Positions 8,547 to 17,757 of a stretch of 41,181 nucleotides of DNA are shown piece by piece. The number at the start of each line of letters is the position of its first letter. Positions within the stretch are counted from its first letter, which is position 1. The notes under the pieces are model-generated. The model was not told the DNA's origin, did not search any database, and saw only the letters and a list, made by a program, of their open reading frames with translations. This DNA is from Billgrantia desiderata (lineage in GTDB: Bacteria; Pseudomonadota; Gammaproteobacteria; Pseudomonadales; Halomonadaceae), in contig JAAQTN010000046.1 in NCBI GenBank assembly GCA_011742915.1, positions 1-41,181 of the forward strand, written 5' to 3'. The translations under genes and the position numbers were made by a program.

Positions 8547-10442
8547 ATGTGTGGTATATCAGGGTTTATAGATTGGAAAAATATCTCTGGGCTCGATTGC
8601 ATCAAGGCCATGACTGACGTTCTTCATCATCGTGGTCCCGATGATAGTGGTTTGTTTTACAAGCAATATGAAGGAGCTCATGTTGGCTTGGGCCATCGTC
8701 GGCTCTCTATACTTGACCTTTCGTCCCATGGTCACCAGCCAATGGATCATCGACATTTAACGATAGTCTATAACGGTGAGGTTTATAACTTTAAGGAAAT
8801 AAGGACCGAGCTTGAGAGGCAAGGATATGTATTCGACTCTGGCTCGGATACAGAGGTCATACTGAAAGCATACCATTGCTGGGGCATCGAGATGGTGCAC
8901 CGCCTTAACGGCATGTTTGCACTGGCCATCTTCGATGCGGAGAAAAAGGAGCTGGTTCTGCTACGGGATCGTGCCGGCGTTAAACCTTTATACTGGTACT
9001 ATCATGATGGACTTTTTCTGTTTGCTAGTGAGCTCAAAAGTTTCCATCAGCATCCAGCGTTCAAGAAAGAATTGTGCCTTGATGGCTTGGCACTGTTTCT
9101 GCAGTATGGCTACATTCCGCAACCTCATAGCATCTTCAAGCACACGCAAAAACTGAAAGCCGGAAACAGTTTGACGATCAACCTTGATCAGCGGAGTTTT
9201 GAAGAGAAAAAATACTGGGATGTACTGGACTTCTATCGTAAGCCCAAGCTGAAAGTTAGCGAAGAGGAAGCGCTACGCGAAACGGAGCGCTTGCTTACCT
9301 CTGCATGCGAGTATCGCATGGTGGCGGATGTACCTGTGGGGGTCTTCTTGAGTGGCGGCTATGACTCCTCGGCAGTAACGGCGCTGCTGCAATCCCATCG
9401 GAGCGAAAAACTCAAGACGTTTGCTATTGGCTTTCATGAAGAAGCCTACAACGAGGCGCATCATGCGCGGCGTGTTGCTGAGCACCTGGGCACGGACCAC
9501 ACGGAATATTACTGCACTCATCAGGATGCATTGGATATTCTTCCTCGCCTGCCTGAAATATGGGATGAGCCATTTGGCGATGCTTCCACCATACCCACGG
9601 TGCTGGTAAGCGAGCTGGCACGTAAGCAAGTAACAGTTTCCTTGAGTGCTGACGGTGGAGATGAAATTTTTGGTGGGTATGATAAGTATATTTACGCTAA
9701 GAAGATGGAGTCTATTTTTGGCAGAGTCCCATTCAGAAATCAGTTTGGTCGTTTTTTATCGAGCATCAAACCTGGCTCCATTCCTTTCCTGAGTCGCGAT
9801 CCGATTTTTTCCAGGCGCTATGCGAAAGTGGCCTCGAGCTTAGAGGCCAAGCATTCCACCGAGATGTTGGGCATTATCGGAAGTGCTTTTTTTCGTGCTG
9901 AAGTCGAAGAGCTGATTGCCAAACCCATCGTTCACTTGGCCACGGATTTTGAGTCTTATGAGGGGCTGGATGAGTTCAACGATTTGTATAATTCTCTCAT
10001 GGCAGTGGATTATAAGACCTATCAGTTGGATGACATACTGGTGAAGGTGGACCGTGCGACTATGTCCTGCAGCTTGGAAGGGCGGGAGCCGTTGTTGGAT
10101 TACCGAATAATCGAATATGTAGCTAGGCTCGAGTCAAGTTTGAAGATAAGAGGTGACGAAAGAAAGTACCTCTTGAAGAAAATTACTCATCAGTATTTGC
10201 CTAAAGAAATGATGGATAGGCCTAAGATGGGTTTTGGCGTGCCTATTCTAGATTGGTTCAGAGCTGAGCTGAGAGACTACTTGTTGAGCTATCTGAGTGA
10301 GAGTCGTCTTGCGGAAGCAGGAATTTTCAATGTCAATAAAGTCATAGAGGTGCGGGATGAATACTTGAATGGCAAGAATGACGATATCAGTAAGATCTGG
10401 TTCCTTCTTGTATTTGAAATGTGGAGAGAAAAGTGGATGTAA
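8547..10442 (+). CDS. asnB: Asparagine synthetase-type glutamine amidotransferase
   Basis: A 631-residue two-domain enzyme. The N-terminal class-II glutaminase has Cys2 as nucleophile (MCGISGF), HHRGPDD (27-33) and YNGEVYN (75-81). The C-terminal ATP-pyrophosphatase domain has the PP-loop SGGYDSS (269-275) and SADGGDEIFGGYDKY. Within O-antigen clusters such AsnB paralogues are thought to amidate uronic acids or other carboxyl groups (WbpS-like role), using glutamine ammonia and ATP. The location between glycosyltransferase genes supports that over asparagine supply, but the sequence does not prove the acceptor. It starts 14 bases after the preceding stop. Confidence 0.9.
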   Translation: MCGISGFIDWKNISGLDCIKAMTDVLHHRGPDDSGLFYKQYEGAHVGLGHRRLSILDLSSHGHQPMDHRHLTIVYNGEVYNFKEIRTELERQGYVFDSGSDTEVILKAYHCWGIEMVHRLNGMFALAIFDAEKKELVLLRDRAGVKPLYWYYHDGLFLFASELKSFHQHPAFKKELCLDGLALFLQYGYIPQPHSIFKHTQKLKAGNSLTINLDQRSFEEKKYWDVLDFYRKPKLKVSEEEALRETERLLTSACEYRMVADVPVGVFLSGGYDSSAVTALLQSHRSEKLKTFAIGFHEEAYNEAHHARRVAEHLGTDHTEYYCTHQDALDILPRLPEIWDEPFGDASTIPTVLVSELARKQVTVSLSADGGDEIFGGYDKYIYAKKMESIFGRVPFRNQFGRFLSSIKPGSIPFLSRDPIFSRRYAKVASSLEAKHSTEMLGIIGSAFFRAEVEELIAKPIVHLATDFESYEGLDEFNDLYNSLMAVDYKTYQLDDILVKVDRATMSCSLEGREPLLDYRIIEYVARLESSLKIRGDERKYLLKKITHQYLPKEMMDRPKMGFGVPILDWFRAELRDYLLSYLSESRLAEAGIFNVNKVIEVRDEYLNGKNDDISKIWFLLVFEMWREKWM

Positions 10443-11527
10443 ATGACAGGAAAGTCACTTTTTTTATTAGTGCGCTCGAGGGAGGAGGGGCTGAAGCTGT
10501 CTGTGTTAATGTCGCTAACGGTCTGGCCGAACGAGGGTGGGACGTTACTTTGGTGGTGTTGAGTTTAGATAACGCAGCTTATGTAGATCGTATCAGCAGG
10601 CGCGTAAAGCTGCATGAGCTAGGGGTGCCATATGTGCGCCACGCTTTTTTATCGCTATTACGTTATCTAAGAAGAAATGAGGTCCGCCGTCTCGTTGTAT
10701 TTAATTACCAGCTCGCCGTAATGCTGGTCTTGGTGCGTTCAGTAAGTTTTCGAAATTGCAAGCTGATAGCTAGAAATATCAACACCCTTTCTGAAGAACT
10801 CGGACGTGCCAAGGGGTTCTGGCGCAGGCATGTAGTGTCAAGACTGGTTGATGTTTTTTATTGTAAGGCTGATTATATTATCAATCAATGCCAGGGCATG
10901 CAGTTGGACCTGGTTGAGCGGTATGGTATAAGCCAGGGGCGGGCTCCTGTGATTTATAATAGTGTCAATCAGCGCATTGAAGAATATGCAACCACTCTGG
11001 ATTGGGCCGCAATAGAAAAGCAAGATTACTTTCTTTGCGTTGGCCGCCTGGATGAACAGAAGGCCTTTCATTACGCCATTGAGGCTTTTTCAAAGGTGGC
11101 CGAGAAGTCACCCGAACTGCGCTTGAAGATCGTGGGGCAGGGGGCTCTCGAAGCCCAGCTTCGCGACTTGGCCAAGGCCCGTGGGGTCGAGGAGCGGGTC
11201 GACTTCGAGCAATTCCAGAAAGATATCGTTCCATTCTATCTGGGAGCCAAGGCAACCATGTTGACTTCTCTTTACGAGGGCTTCCCCAATGTCTTGATAG
11301 AATCGATTACTCTTGGTACTCCTGTTATTGCCTTCGACTGCCCAAACGGACCACGAGAAATCATAAATGAACAGAATGGTATTCTAGTAGAACACCTTTC
11401 GGTAGATGGGTTGGTTTCTGCAATGAGACATATTGATGGTCGATTTGATCCGGCATTGGTTCATCAATCAGCCTCTCGCTATGCGACTAAGTATGCTCTT
11501 GACTCCTATGAGACATTGTTGAAATAA
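10433..11527 (+). CDS. Glycosyltransferase family 4
   Basis: A GT-B glycosyltransferase of about 364 residues. Seen are the N-terminal FFISALEGGGAEAV, the central FLCVGRLDEQKAFHYAI, and a complete EX7E motif in YEGFPNVLIES followed by LGTPVIAFDCPNGPREI. The reading frame can start at GTG 10421 or GTG 10433; the second is preferred because GGAGAG (10423-10428) sits just upstream. Both overlap the 3' end of asnB, suggesting coupled translation. It is a close relative of the next gene (shared GGGAE and CPxGPREI motifs) and probably arose with it by duplication. Confidence 0.87.
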   Translation: MDVNDRKVTFFISALEGGGAEAVCVNVANGLAERGWDVTLVVLSLDNAAYVDRISRRVKLHELGVPYVRHAFLSLLRYLRRNEVRRLVVFNYQLAVMLVLVRSVSFRNCKLIARNINTLSEELGRAKGFWRRHVVSRLVDVFYCKADYIINQCQGMQLDLVERYGISQGRAPVIYNSVNQRIEEYATTLDWAAIEKQDYFLCVGRLDEQKAFHYAIEAFSKVAEKSPELRLKIVGQGALEAQLRDLAKARGVEERVDFEQFQKDIVPFYLGAKATMLTSLYEGFPNVLIESITLGTPVIAFDCPNGPREIINEQNGILVEHLSVDGLVSAMRHIDGRFDPALVHQSASRYATKYALDSYETLLK

Positions 11528-11589
11528 TTTGTGGCGTTTTTTCGGTGTACTGGGTTGTCATGAATTTAATCGAGTAAAGAGCGCTCGGC

Positions 11590-12699
11590 ATGCATAAAGA
11601 AAAAACAGTTCTGTTTTTCCTGACAGAGCTTAATGGCGGCGGTGCTGAGAAAGTGATGGTCGCTATTGCTAATTACTTGGCGAAAAGCGGTGTCAAGGTT
11701 GTTTTCGCTATTGTGAAATCGGGTGGGCCTTATATTGACTTGCTCTCGCCGGACGTAGAGCTGCTGGAGCTCAAGACAAACAGCAAGCTGATGGCGGTGT
11801 TTGAGCTGGCTCGTCTGATAAGAAAAACCCCTCCTTTCTGTGTCTTCTCTTCTATTCTTGGTTCCTGTATTGTTCTTGTTTTAGCTAATTTGTTGGCAGG
11901 ATCGAAATCCAAGTTGGTGCTCAGAGAGGCTAATACGCCTAGTGTCGAAGCTAGCAAGGGAAGCGTCAAGCAAAAGTTGATGCGACGAATATCGAGGCTT
12001 CTTTATCCAAGAGCAGATACGGTGATAGCTGTATCTAAGGCGGTAGAGAAAGATCTGAAAGAGTATTATGGCTATGGTCTTGCATGCAAGACCATCTACA
12101 ATCCGGTAAATGTTGACGAGATCCTTGAGCTGGCCTCGCAGGAACTCGTAATACCTTTGCCGTGGTGTGGAGAGACAGCTATCCTTATCAGTGCAGGCAG
12201 GCTTTCAAAGCAAAAGGATTATCTCACACTTCTCCATGCTTTCCATTCGGTGGTAAAAGTCAAAGACTGTAAACTCATCATTCTTGGAGAGGGAGAATTG
12301 CGTAGCGTGTTGGAAAACACCGTGCAAGAATTGGGTCTCCAGCAGCATGTTTGGCTACCTGGCTTTGTTAGCAATCCCTTTCCTTATTTTAAGAAAGCTC
12401 AAGTGTTTGTCTTGTCTTCGCAATGGGAAGGTATGCCGAATGTTCTTATTCATGCGTTGGCAATGGGTTTGAAAATAGTTTCGACTGACTGCCCATCAGG
12501 CCCGAGGGAAGTTACCGATAATGGTCAGCTCGGACGTTTAGTTGAGGTTGGGGATGTCGAGGATATGGCAAGTGCTATTATCGATTCTCTGGATTCGGGT
12601 GAAAAGTTCGCTACAGCCCGTTCGCATGCCTATATAAAAGAAAATTTTTCTTCGGAAACTATTTTTTCCACTTATCGAGAAGTTTTGACGACACCTTGA
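11590..12699 (+). CDS. Glycosyltransferase family 4 with altered EX7E motif
   Basis: A 369-residue GT-B protein with LNGGGAEKVMVA near the N-terminus, ILISAGRLSKQKDYLTLL in the middle and CPSGPREVTDNG near the C-terminus. The EX7E motif reads WEGMPNVLIHALAMG, so the second Glu is His. The paralogous preceding gene keeps both Glu residues. The second Glu normally contacts the ribose of the sugar nucleotide, so donor binding may differ or activity may be lower. ATG 11590 follows a 62-base intergenic stretch without a clear promoter. It presumably transfers one O-unit sugar. Confidence 0.85.
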   Translation: MHKEKTVLFFLTELNGGGAEKVMVAIANYLAKSGVKVVFAIVKSGGPYIDLLSPDVELLELKTNSKLMAVFELARLIRKTPPFCVFSSILGSCIVLVLANLLAGSKSKLVLREANTPSVEASKGSVKQKLMRRISRLLYPRADTVIAVSKAVEKDLKEYYGYGLACKTIYNPVNVDEILELASQELVIPLPWCGETAILISAGRLSKQKDYLTLLHAFHSVVKVKDCKLIILGEGELRSVLENTVQELGLQQHVWLPGFVSNPFPYFKKAQVFVLSSQWEGMPNVLIHALAMGLKIVSTDCPSGPREVTDNGQLGRLVEVGDVEDMASAIIDSLDSGEKFATARSHAYIKENFSSETIFSTYREVLTTP

Positions 12700-12729
12700 C
12701 GTCTGTTTCGGTACTTTGATGGAAGTTTT

Positions 12730-13830
12730 ATGCGTATTGTTATCATAGGGTTGCGTGGAATCCCTGATGTTCAGGGGGGGGTTGAGAGACATGTGGAAAA
12801 ACTTGCCCCCAGACTTGTGAAGCTGGGTTGCGATGTACATGTGATAGGCCGCCGTGCTTATCAGCCTGTTGAAGCATTACCCGTCTGGAATGGTGTTACT
12901 TTGCATACGCTTTGGTCGCCTAAGAATAGATATCTCGAAGCGCCGCTACATACTTTTTTATCTATTTTATATTCCTTGACTTTGCGGCCGCGAGTCATTC
13001 ATTTTCACGCTATCGGACCCTCTCTGTTCGTTCCCTTTGCCCGCTTGCTCGGTTTCAAAGTGGTGGTAACGCATCACGGCCCAGATTATGAAAGAGCGAA
13101 ATGGGGTGGTATGGCAAAAAAGATATTGCGGCTGGGTGAGTATGCTGGTATGCGATACTCCAGTGCGCGGATTTCCATATCTGAAACTATTTCGAATTTA
13201 GTGTTGAAGAAATATAAAAAGAACTGCTTTTTGATACCCAATGGCGTCGAAGCGCCTGCTTTTCGCAAAGAGATGGGCGTTGTTGAAAAATTCGGTTTGG
13301 TGCCGAACAAATATGTAATAATGGTCTCCAGATTTGTTCCTGAAAAAAATCATAATGATCTGATCAAGGCATTCGATAAATTGAATTTAGTAGGGTGGAA
13401 GCTGGTTTTCGTCGGTAAGGCAGATCACCAGGATAGCTATTCAAGCCGGCTTTTAAGCGAAAATTCATCCAATCGGAATATTATATTTACAGGCTTTAAA
13501 AGCGGGAATGATCTGGCAAATTTATACCATCATGCTGGCGTTTTCGTTTTGCCTTCATCGCATGAAGGGCTTCCCATATCGCTGTTGGAGGCGCTTAGCT
13601 TCGGCCTGCCGGTGGTTGCGAGCAATATTCCCGCTAATCTTGAAGTTGGTCTTCCAGAAGAGCAATATTTTAAGCTGGGGGATAGTGAGGATCTTGCAGT
13701 AAAGATTCGACTCATGTCGACTAGAAGCGCTGACGACGAGTTTAGAAAAAAGATATCCGCTGCTGTCATAGAAAAATATGATTGGGATGTAATTGCAAAT
13801 AAAACAGTTGCCGTGTATGAAAGTTTGTGA
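12730..13830 (+). CDS. Glycosyltransferase with DUF1972 N-terminus (rhamnosyltransferase-like)
   Basis: A 366-residue protein starting MRIVIIGLRGIPDVQGGVER, the characteristic DUF1972 N-terminal signature seen in many rhamnosyl- and other GT4 enzymes of polysaccharide clusters. VTHHGPDYERAKWG and the C-terminal SSHEGLPISLLEALSFGLPVV (intact EX7E) are present. It is cytoplasmic or membrane-associated and should add a sugar to the lipid-linked unit. A rhamnose donor is unlikely to come from this window because rfbC and rfbD are absent. It ends about 90 bases before the initiating transferase gene. Confidence 0.85.
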   Translation: MRIVIIGLRGIPDVQGGVERHVEKLAPRLVKLGCDVHVIGRRAYQPVEALPVWNGVTLHTLWSPKNRYLEAPLHTFLSILYSLTLRPRVIHFHAIGPSLFVPFARLLGFKVVVTHHGPDYERAKWGGMAKKILRLGEYAGMRYSSARISISETISNLVLKKYKKNCFLIPNGVEAPAFRKEMGVVEKFGLVPNKYVIMVSRFVPEKNHNDLIKAFDKLNLVGWKLVFVGKADHQDSYSSRLLSENSSNRNIIFTGFKSGNDLANLYHHAGVFVLPSSHEGLPISLLEALSFGLPVVASNIPANLEVGLPEEQYFKLGDSEDLAVKIRLMSTRSADDEFRKKISAAVIEKYDWDVIANKTVAVYESL

Positions 13831-13923
13831 TTGCTTGAGTGGCTTTGTAAGGATGTGGCGTGATGAGAATAGACTTGGCAGCTTCTGCTAAACTAAATTG
13901 CCCGTTTGGCTGAGAATTTTATT

Positions 13924-15303
13924 ATGCGTCGTTCATCGATGTTCAGTAAATATGAGCTTTTCCAGATCATAGGGCCTTTGGTTGATTTTGGCAGCGCAGT
14001 TCTGGCTGGCTTATGCGTTTATTGGCTGAGATTCGGTCAGTGGCAGATGGTAGAGCTGTACTGGCTCGCGTTGCTGGTCATGTCACTATTGGTGGTTCTG
14101 GTCAATGGACTTTATGGATCCTATCAGGACTGGCGTTCCACCAGCTTTCCCCATGTGCTACTACGCCTGCTACTGGTTTGGCTGGGAATCGCTTTGGTAG
14201 TGATGTCATTCCTGTTCCTTGCCCATGTAGCAGACCGCTATTCGCGCCTGTGGATTGGTTTCACGTTGCTTGGATCTTTTTTGCTTTCGGTGGCAGCGCG
14301 TGTACTGGCATATCAGATAGTCAAGGCGCTATATCGCCAGGGGCGCCTGAGGCGAGGTGTGTTTCTGGTTGGGCCTCAAGGCCACGTGCTGGATGTGGGT
14401 AGAGACATGCGCCGCCATGCCTCGGAAGGGTTCAGTATCTCAGGGGTGCATCGCCTGCGGGATACGCTTGACGAGGAGGCGCTGGAAGCATTGGTGAGCC
14501 GCGTGGAGTGCTCCGGCGCCAGGGAGGTTTGGATCTGCGTGCCCTTGGAGAGAGGCCATGAAGCCCAGAGGATTTTTCGCTCCCTCCAGCAGTTGATGAT
14601 GGACGTGCGGTTGATCCCAGGGCTCAAGGATATGCGCTTGCTCAACCACCGTGCCAGCCAGGTGGCGGGGCGCTATGCGTTGGATCTCAGTGTTAGTCCC
14701 ATGGCTGGCTTGGCACCGGTGATCAAGCGACTCGAGGACATCGTGTTGGGAACGTTGATCGGGGTGTTGATACTGCCAGTCTGTCTTGTGCTGGCTGTCA
14801 TTGTGAAGCTCAGCTCGCCGGGACCCGTGCTGTTCAAGCAGTATCGAACGGGTATCAACGGTAAACGCTTCAAGGTATATAAGTTTCGCTCGATGGCGAT
14901 GCACGATGAGCCGGAAGGGCAGGTCACCCAGGCCAAGCGTGGTGATGAGCGGGTCACCAAGGTGGGGGCCTTCATGCGTCGTACTTCGTTGGATGAGTTG
15001 CCGCAGTTCTACAACGTGCTGCAGGGGCGCATGTCGATCGTTGGCCCCCGCCCGCATGCTCTGTCTCACAACGATCACTATCGAGAGCTGGTGGAATCCT
15101 ATATGAGGCGCCACAAGGTGAAGCCGGGCATCACCGGCTGGGCGCAGGTCAACGGGTTGCGCGGCGAGACGGATACCCTTGAGAAAATGGAGCAGCGCGT
15201 GGAACACGACCTGTGGTACATCGACAACTGGTCGCTAGGTCTGGATTTGAGAATCATTTTCTTGACGATATTCAAAGGGTTCTCAGGCTCGAACGCCTAT
15301 TGA
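13924..15303 (+). CDS. Undecaprenyl-phosphate sugar-1-phosphate transferase, WcaJ type
   Basis: Initiates repeat-unit synthesis by moving hexose-1-phosphate to undecaprenyl phosphate. The roughly 459-residue protein has four N-terminal membrane segments, a central CoA-binding-like domain, one further membrane segment (VLGTLIGVLILPVCLVL) and the C-terminal bacterial sugar transferase domain. Motifs are KVYKFRSM, RTSLDELPQFYNVLQG, SIVGPRPHA, VKPGITGWAQVNG, RGETDT and the ending NAY. These closely follow WcaJ, so glucose-1-phosphate is the likeliest substrate, galactose-1-phosphate the alternative. ATG 13924 is taken; ATG 13939 is also possible and neither has a clear Shine-Dalgarno. Confidence 0.9.
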   Translation: MRRSSMFSKYELFQIIGPLVDFGSAVLAGLCVYWLRFGQWQMVELYWLALLVMSLLVVLVNGLYGSYQDWRSTSFPHVLLRLLLVWLGIALVVMSFLFLAHVADRYSRLWIGFTLLGSFLLSVAARVLAYQIVKALYRQGRLRRGVFLVGPQGHVLDVGRDMRRHASEGFSISGVHRLRDTLDEEALEALVSRVECSGAREVWICVPLERGHEAQRIFRSLQQLMMDVRLIPGLKDMRLLNHRASQVAGRYALDLSVSPMAGLAPVIKRLEDIVLGTLIGVLILPVCLVLAVIVKLSSPGPVLFKQYRTGINGKRFKVYKFRSMAMHDEPEGQVTQAKRGDERVTKVGAFMRRTSLDELPQFYNVLQGRMSIVGPRPHALSHNDHYRELVESYMRRHKVKPGITGWAQVNGLRGETDTLEKMEQRVEHDLWYIDNWSLGLDLRIIFLTIFKGFSGSNAY

Positions 15304-15341
15304 GTACGGCTTCCTTGCTTTGACCCTGGCCGAGGGGCATC

Positions 15342-16652
15342 ATGCCGGCCATTCGCCAATTTACGACAGGTGTGCTAGTGAATGTGACAGTGGATAACCC
15401 CACAGCCGTGAATATGCGCCATTACACGAGCGCAGCGGCTTTTCTCCTCATGGCTATTGCGTTGGTAGTACCTAGTGGCTACTCGCTGGGTGCGGTCATG
15501 CTCTTGCTGGGCAGTGTCGCCTTGCTTTTTCTACCAAAGGGGTCGGCGCTAGAGCGGCGCGATTGGTGGATCGTCGCCGTACTCATTGCCATTGCCGCAG
15601 TTTGGATCGCCGAGGCTTGGTGGGACGGCCAGGGTACGCGCGGAATGGACAAGCCTATTCGCTTTCTGCTGGCCGTACCGGTGCTAATGCTATTGTTGGC
15701 CTATCCACCCCGGGCCGGAGCTTTGTGGGCCGGGGTGGCCGTTGGCGGGCTGCTGACTGGCAGTTGGGCCACCTGGCAAAAAGCGGCTCTGGATGTGGAG
15801 CGAGCCTCCGGTTACACCTATGTGATCCAGTACGGCAATATCAGTATGCTGACTGGCATTCTATGCCTGGCGGGCATGGGATGGGCGGTGAAGCAGCCGC
15901 GGCGGGGAATGTGGCTGGCGTTGTTGCTTTTGGGGTGTGTCGGCGGTGTGTTGGGCTCGCTGCTGTCCGGAACCCGCGGAGGCTGGATCGGCATTCCAGT
16001 GGTTCTATGGGTGCTCTACCGGGGCTATGGCCGCGATTTACCCTACCGTTGGAAAGCCAGTGCGTTATCTGCGCTATTGATCATCGGTGCTCTTGCCTAT
16101 GCGGTACCCCAAGCCGGCGTCCAGGCGCGTGTGAATGAGGCCGTTAACGACGTCTACCTTTACTTTGCAGAGGATTATCGTCTTACCTCAGTAGGGGCCC
16201 GTTTTGATATGTGGCAAGGCGCTTCACGTCTCATCGTCCAGAAACCGGTATTTGGCTGGGGTAGCAATGGTTACCGAGAGGGGATGGAGGCATTGGCAGA
16301 GAGAGGTGTGATTGATCCCATTACGGCGCAGTTCGGCCATGCCCACAATGATTTCATTGATGCCGCAGCGAAGCGTGGTATATTCGGTCTGCTAGCAGTT
16401 TTGGCACTGTACCTGATACCGATACGCTTGTTTGCTCACCAATTGAACGCATCCGACCTGGAGCTGAGATCCCTTGCTGTAGCCGGTGTGTTGTTGCCCG
16501 TTGCCTATTTCGACTTCGGGCTTTCTCAGGTATTCCTGGCCCATAATAGCGGCGTTATGGTGTACGCATTTTTATTACCTGTCATCTGGGCGCTTTTCCG
16601 TCATGCTGAGCAGGCTCAAATGCAGGAGGCCACCCATTTGCCGCCCAAATAG
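15342..16652 (+). CDS. O-antigen ligase/polymerase family membrane protein (second copy)
   Basis: A 436-residue protein with many hydrophobic segments and the Wzy_C loop: TSVGARFDMW, PVFGWGSNGYREG and GHAHNDFIDAAAKRGIFGLL. The GHAHND motif matches WaaL-type ligases slightly better than the first copy does (HAHSQY). ATG 15342 has GAGG 7 bases upstream. It closes the plus-strand O-antigen unit; a candidate terminator lies about 165 bases after its stop. Either WaaL or Wzy is possible. Confidence 0.85.
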   Translation: MPAIRQFTTGVLVNVTVDNPTAVNMRHYTSAAAFLLMAIALVVPSGYSLGAVMLLLGSVALLFLPKGSALERRDWWIVAVLIAIAAVWIAEAWWDGQGTRGMDKPIRFLLAVPVLMLLLAYPPRAGALWAGVAVGGLLTGSWATWQKAALDVERASGYTYVIQYGNISMLTGILCLAGMGWAVKQPRRGMWLALLLLGCVGGVLGSLLSGTRGGWIGIPVVLWVLYRGYGRDLPYRWKASALSALLIIGALAYAVPQAGVQARVNEAVNDVYLYFAEDYRLTSVGARFDMWQGASRLIVQKPVFGWGSNGYREGMEALAERGVIDPITAQFGHAHNDFIDAAAKRGIFGLLAVLALYLIPIRLFAHQLNASDLELRSLAVAGVLLPVAYFDFGLSQVFLAHNSGVMVYAFLLPVIWALFRHAEQAQMQEATHLPPK

Positions 16653-16653
16653 C

Positions 16654-16740
16654 GCCGCTTGCAGTGCTATGATGTAGCCAGCTTGTGACAGAGTCGGGAA
16701 TGAAAAGTATTTCAAGCTTTCAGGGCGAAACGGGGATGAG
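16654..16740 (+). pseudogene. Fossil copy of the GT9 gene 5' end and leader
   Basis: This stretch aligns with 18490-18577, the leader and first codons of the GT9 gene. Shared blocks include GCCGCTTGC, GCTTGTGACAG, CGGGAATGAAAA, AGTATTT and GCTTTCAGGGCGAAACGG. Relative to the intact copy it has lost an A after the ATG (16700) and gained a G further on, shifting the frame. The open frame it leaves is only 32 codons (16700-16798) with no recognisable product. It appears to be a leftover of a duplication or an insertion that displaced the original start of the GT9 gene. Confidence 0.7.
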
Positions 16741-16816
16741 CGAAGTGTCTGGCCATTGGGGTGTGGGTCTTAGTGTTACATGGCATAGGTCTTGGTGAGA
16801 GAATGTCAGAATGGAT

Positions 16817-16840
16817 AAAACGCCTCCGGGCGATTTTTTT
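16817..16840 (+). terminator. Rho-independent terminator
   Basis: CGCC (16821-16824), loop TCCG and GGCG (16829-16832) are followed by A and seven T residues. The preceding AAAA can pair with part of the T run. It would end the O-antigen unit about 170 bases past the second ligase gene. Confidence 0.55.
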
Positions 16841-16863
16841 GTTTTGAAACTAATGTGTTAAGA

Positions 16864-16891
16864 TTTTACTCAGAGTTCTATTACTTATAAT
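16864..16891 (+). promoter_or_regulatory. Possible promoter for the kinase gene
   Basis: A consensus -10 hexamer TATAAT lies at 16886-16891, with a weak -35 candidate TTTTAC at 16864-16869 (16-base spacing). The predicted start point lies only a few bases before the ATG at 16905, so either the leader is very short or a later start codon is used. Confidence 0.35.
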
Positions 16892-16904
16892 AAGAGTCAT
16901 TCGC

Positions 16905-17699
16905 ATGGGGGCCGCTGTGTTTGATGGGATACGTGAGAGAGTCAAGAATACAAGGGGAGTGAGCAGGGCCCGGCAAAAGTGGAAGCGCTGGCGGTCGGGA
17001 CGAGATACACAGGCAGCCATGTCATGGCTGGCCCAGGAACGTGATGCTGCCCTTCAGGGGCTGGAGCATCTGCGTGAGCGCTACCTTCGGCTCGAGAAAA
17101 GGGCCATTGAAGGCAACTTGGTTGATCCCTGTAGGACGCTGTTCGTCTATCCCGTACAAGGGGACGTACTGAAGCGCCCTTTGCCGATTACTGTGGAGCA
17201 CTCGGTAACCAAGCAAGCCCGTGGACGTATCGTGTGGAATGGTTTGAGTGACGATCAGGCCTTCCATCTGGAAGTGGAGTGCCTTAGGCGTGTTGGCGAC
17301 AGCCAGGTCAGCCTGGATGGGAGGAGCCACTTCCCGCAGCTGCTATCGTGGGATGCTAGTGCACGCACGTTCACCACGACGCATAACGGAACCCCATTGG
17401 ATAAACTGCGTCAGACAATGTCCGTTCCCGATCTCGAAGCGCAGCTCTCCAGCATTGCCATGACGCTCGAAAAGGCTTCGGTGGCGCATCTGGACATCGC
17501 TGCGGGTAAGAACATTACAGTCGATGATGCTGGTACACTTTGCCTTATCGATTTCGACATCGCCTGCCTGGATGGCTTTCCTCTCAGTGAGAAGATCCAG
17601 AGGCGTTATGAGGCTTTCCTGGCCAAGGGTGGCTATGCTGGTTACATTGAGGAGTTGCGCAGGGCAACGCTGGAAAACCCCATGATAGAGCCAGGCTGA
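16905..17699 (+). CDS. Kdo/LPS-core kinase-like protein
   Basis: A 264-residue protein with a small protein-kinase-like fold. Residues 195-203 read HLDIAAGKN, matching the HxD-x4-N catalytic loop, and IDFDIA (215-220) matches the metal-binding DFD/DFG motif. K103 and E124 could be the ATP-anchoring Lys-Glu pair. Related proteins (KdkA, WaaP/InaA groups) phosphorylate Kdo or heptose of the lipid A-core on the cytoplasmic side. The first 70 residues are basic and possibly helical, unlike the compact KdkA N-terminus. The gene has its own putative promoter and is convergent with the GT25 gene. Exact substrate unknown. Confidence 0.72.
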   Translation: MGAAVFDGIRERVKNTRGVSRARQKWKRWRSGRDTQAAMSWLAQERDAALQGLEHLRERYLRLEKRAIEGNLVDPCRTLFVYPVQGDVLKRPLPITVEHSVTKQARGRIVWNGLSDDQAFHLEVECLRRVGDSQVSLDGRSHFPQLLSWDASARTFTTTHNGTPLDKLRQTMSVPDLEAQLSSIAMTLEKASVAHLDIAAGKNITVDDAGTLCLIDFDIACLDGFPLSEKIQRRYEAFLAKGGYAGYIEELRRATLENPMIEPG

Positions 17700-17757
17700 T
17701 TCAAGCCGGCTATTGTCGACCCGGCCTGATACTCCCGCTTTTCAAGCATCAGCCTCG

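Noticed and set aside
13875..13898. TTGGCA/TAAATT promoter-like pair before the WcaJ-type gene
   Set aside because: Spacing of about 13 bases is too short for a sigma70 promoter.
14440..15207. 255-residue minus-strand frame opposite the WcaJ-type gene
   Set aside because: Antisense shadow of strongly conserved transferase motifs.
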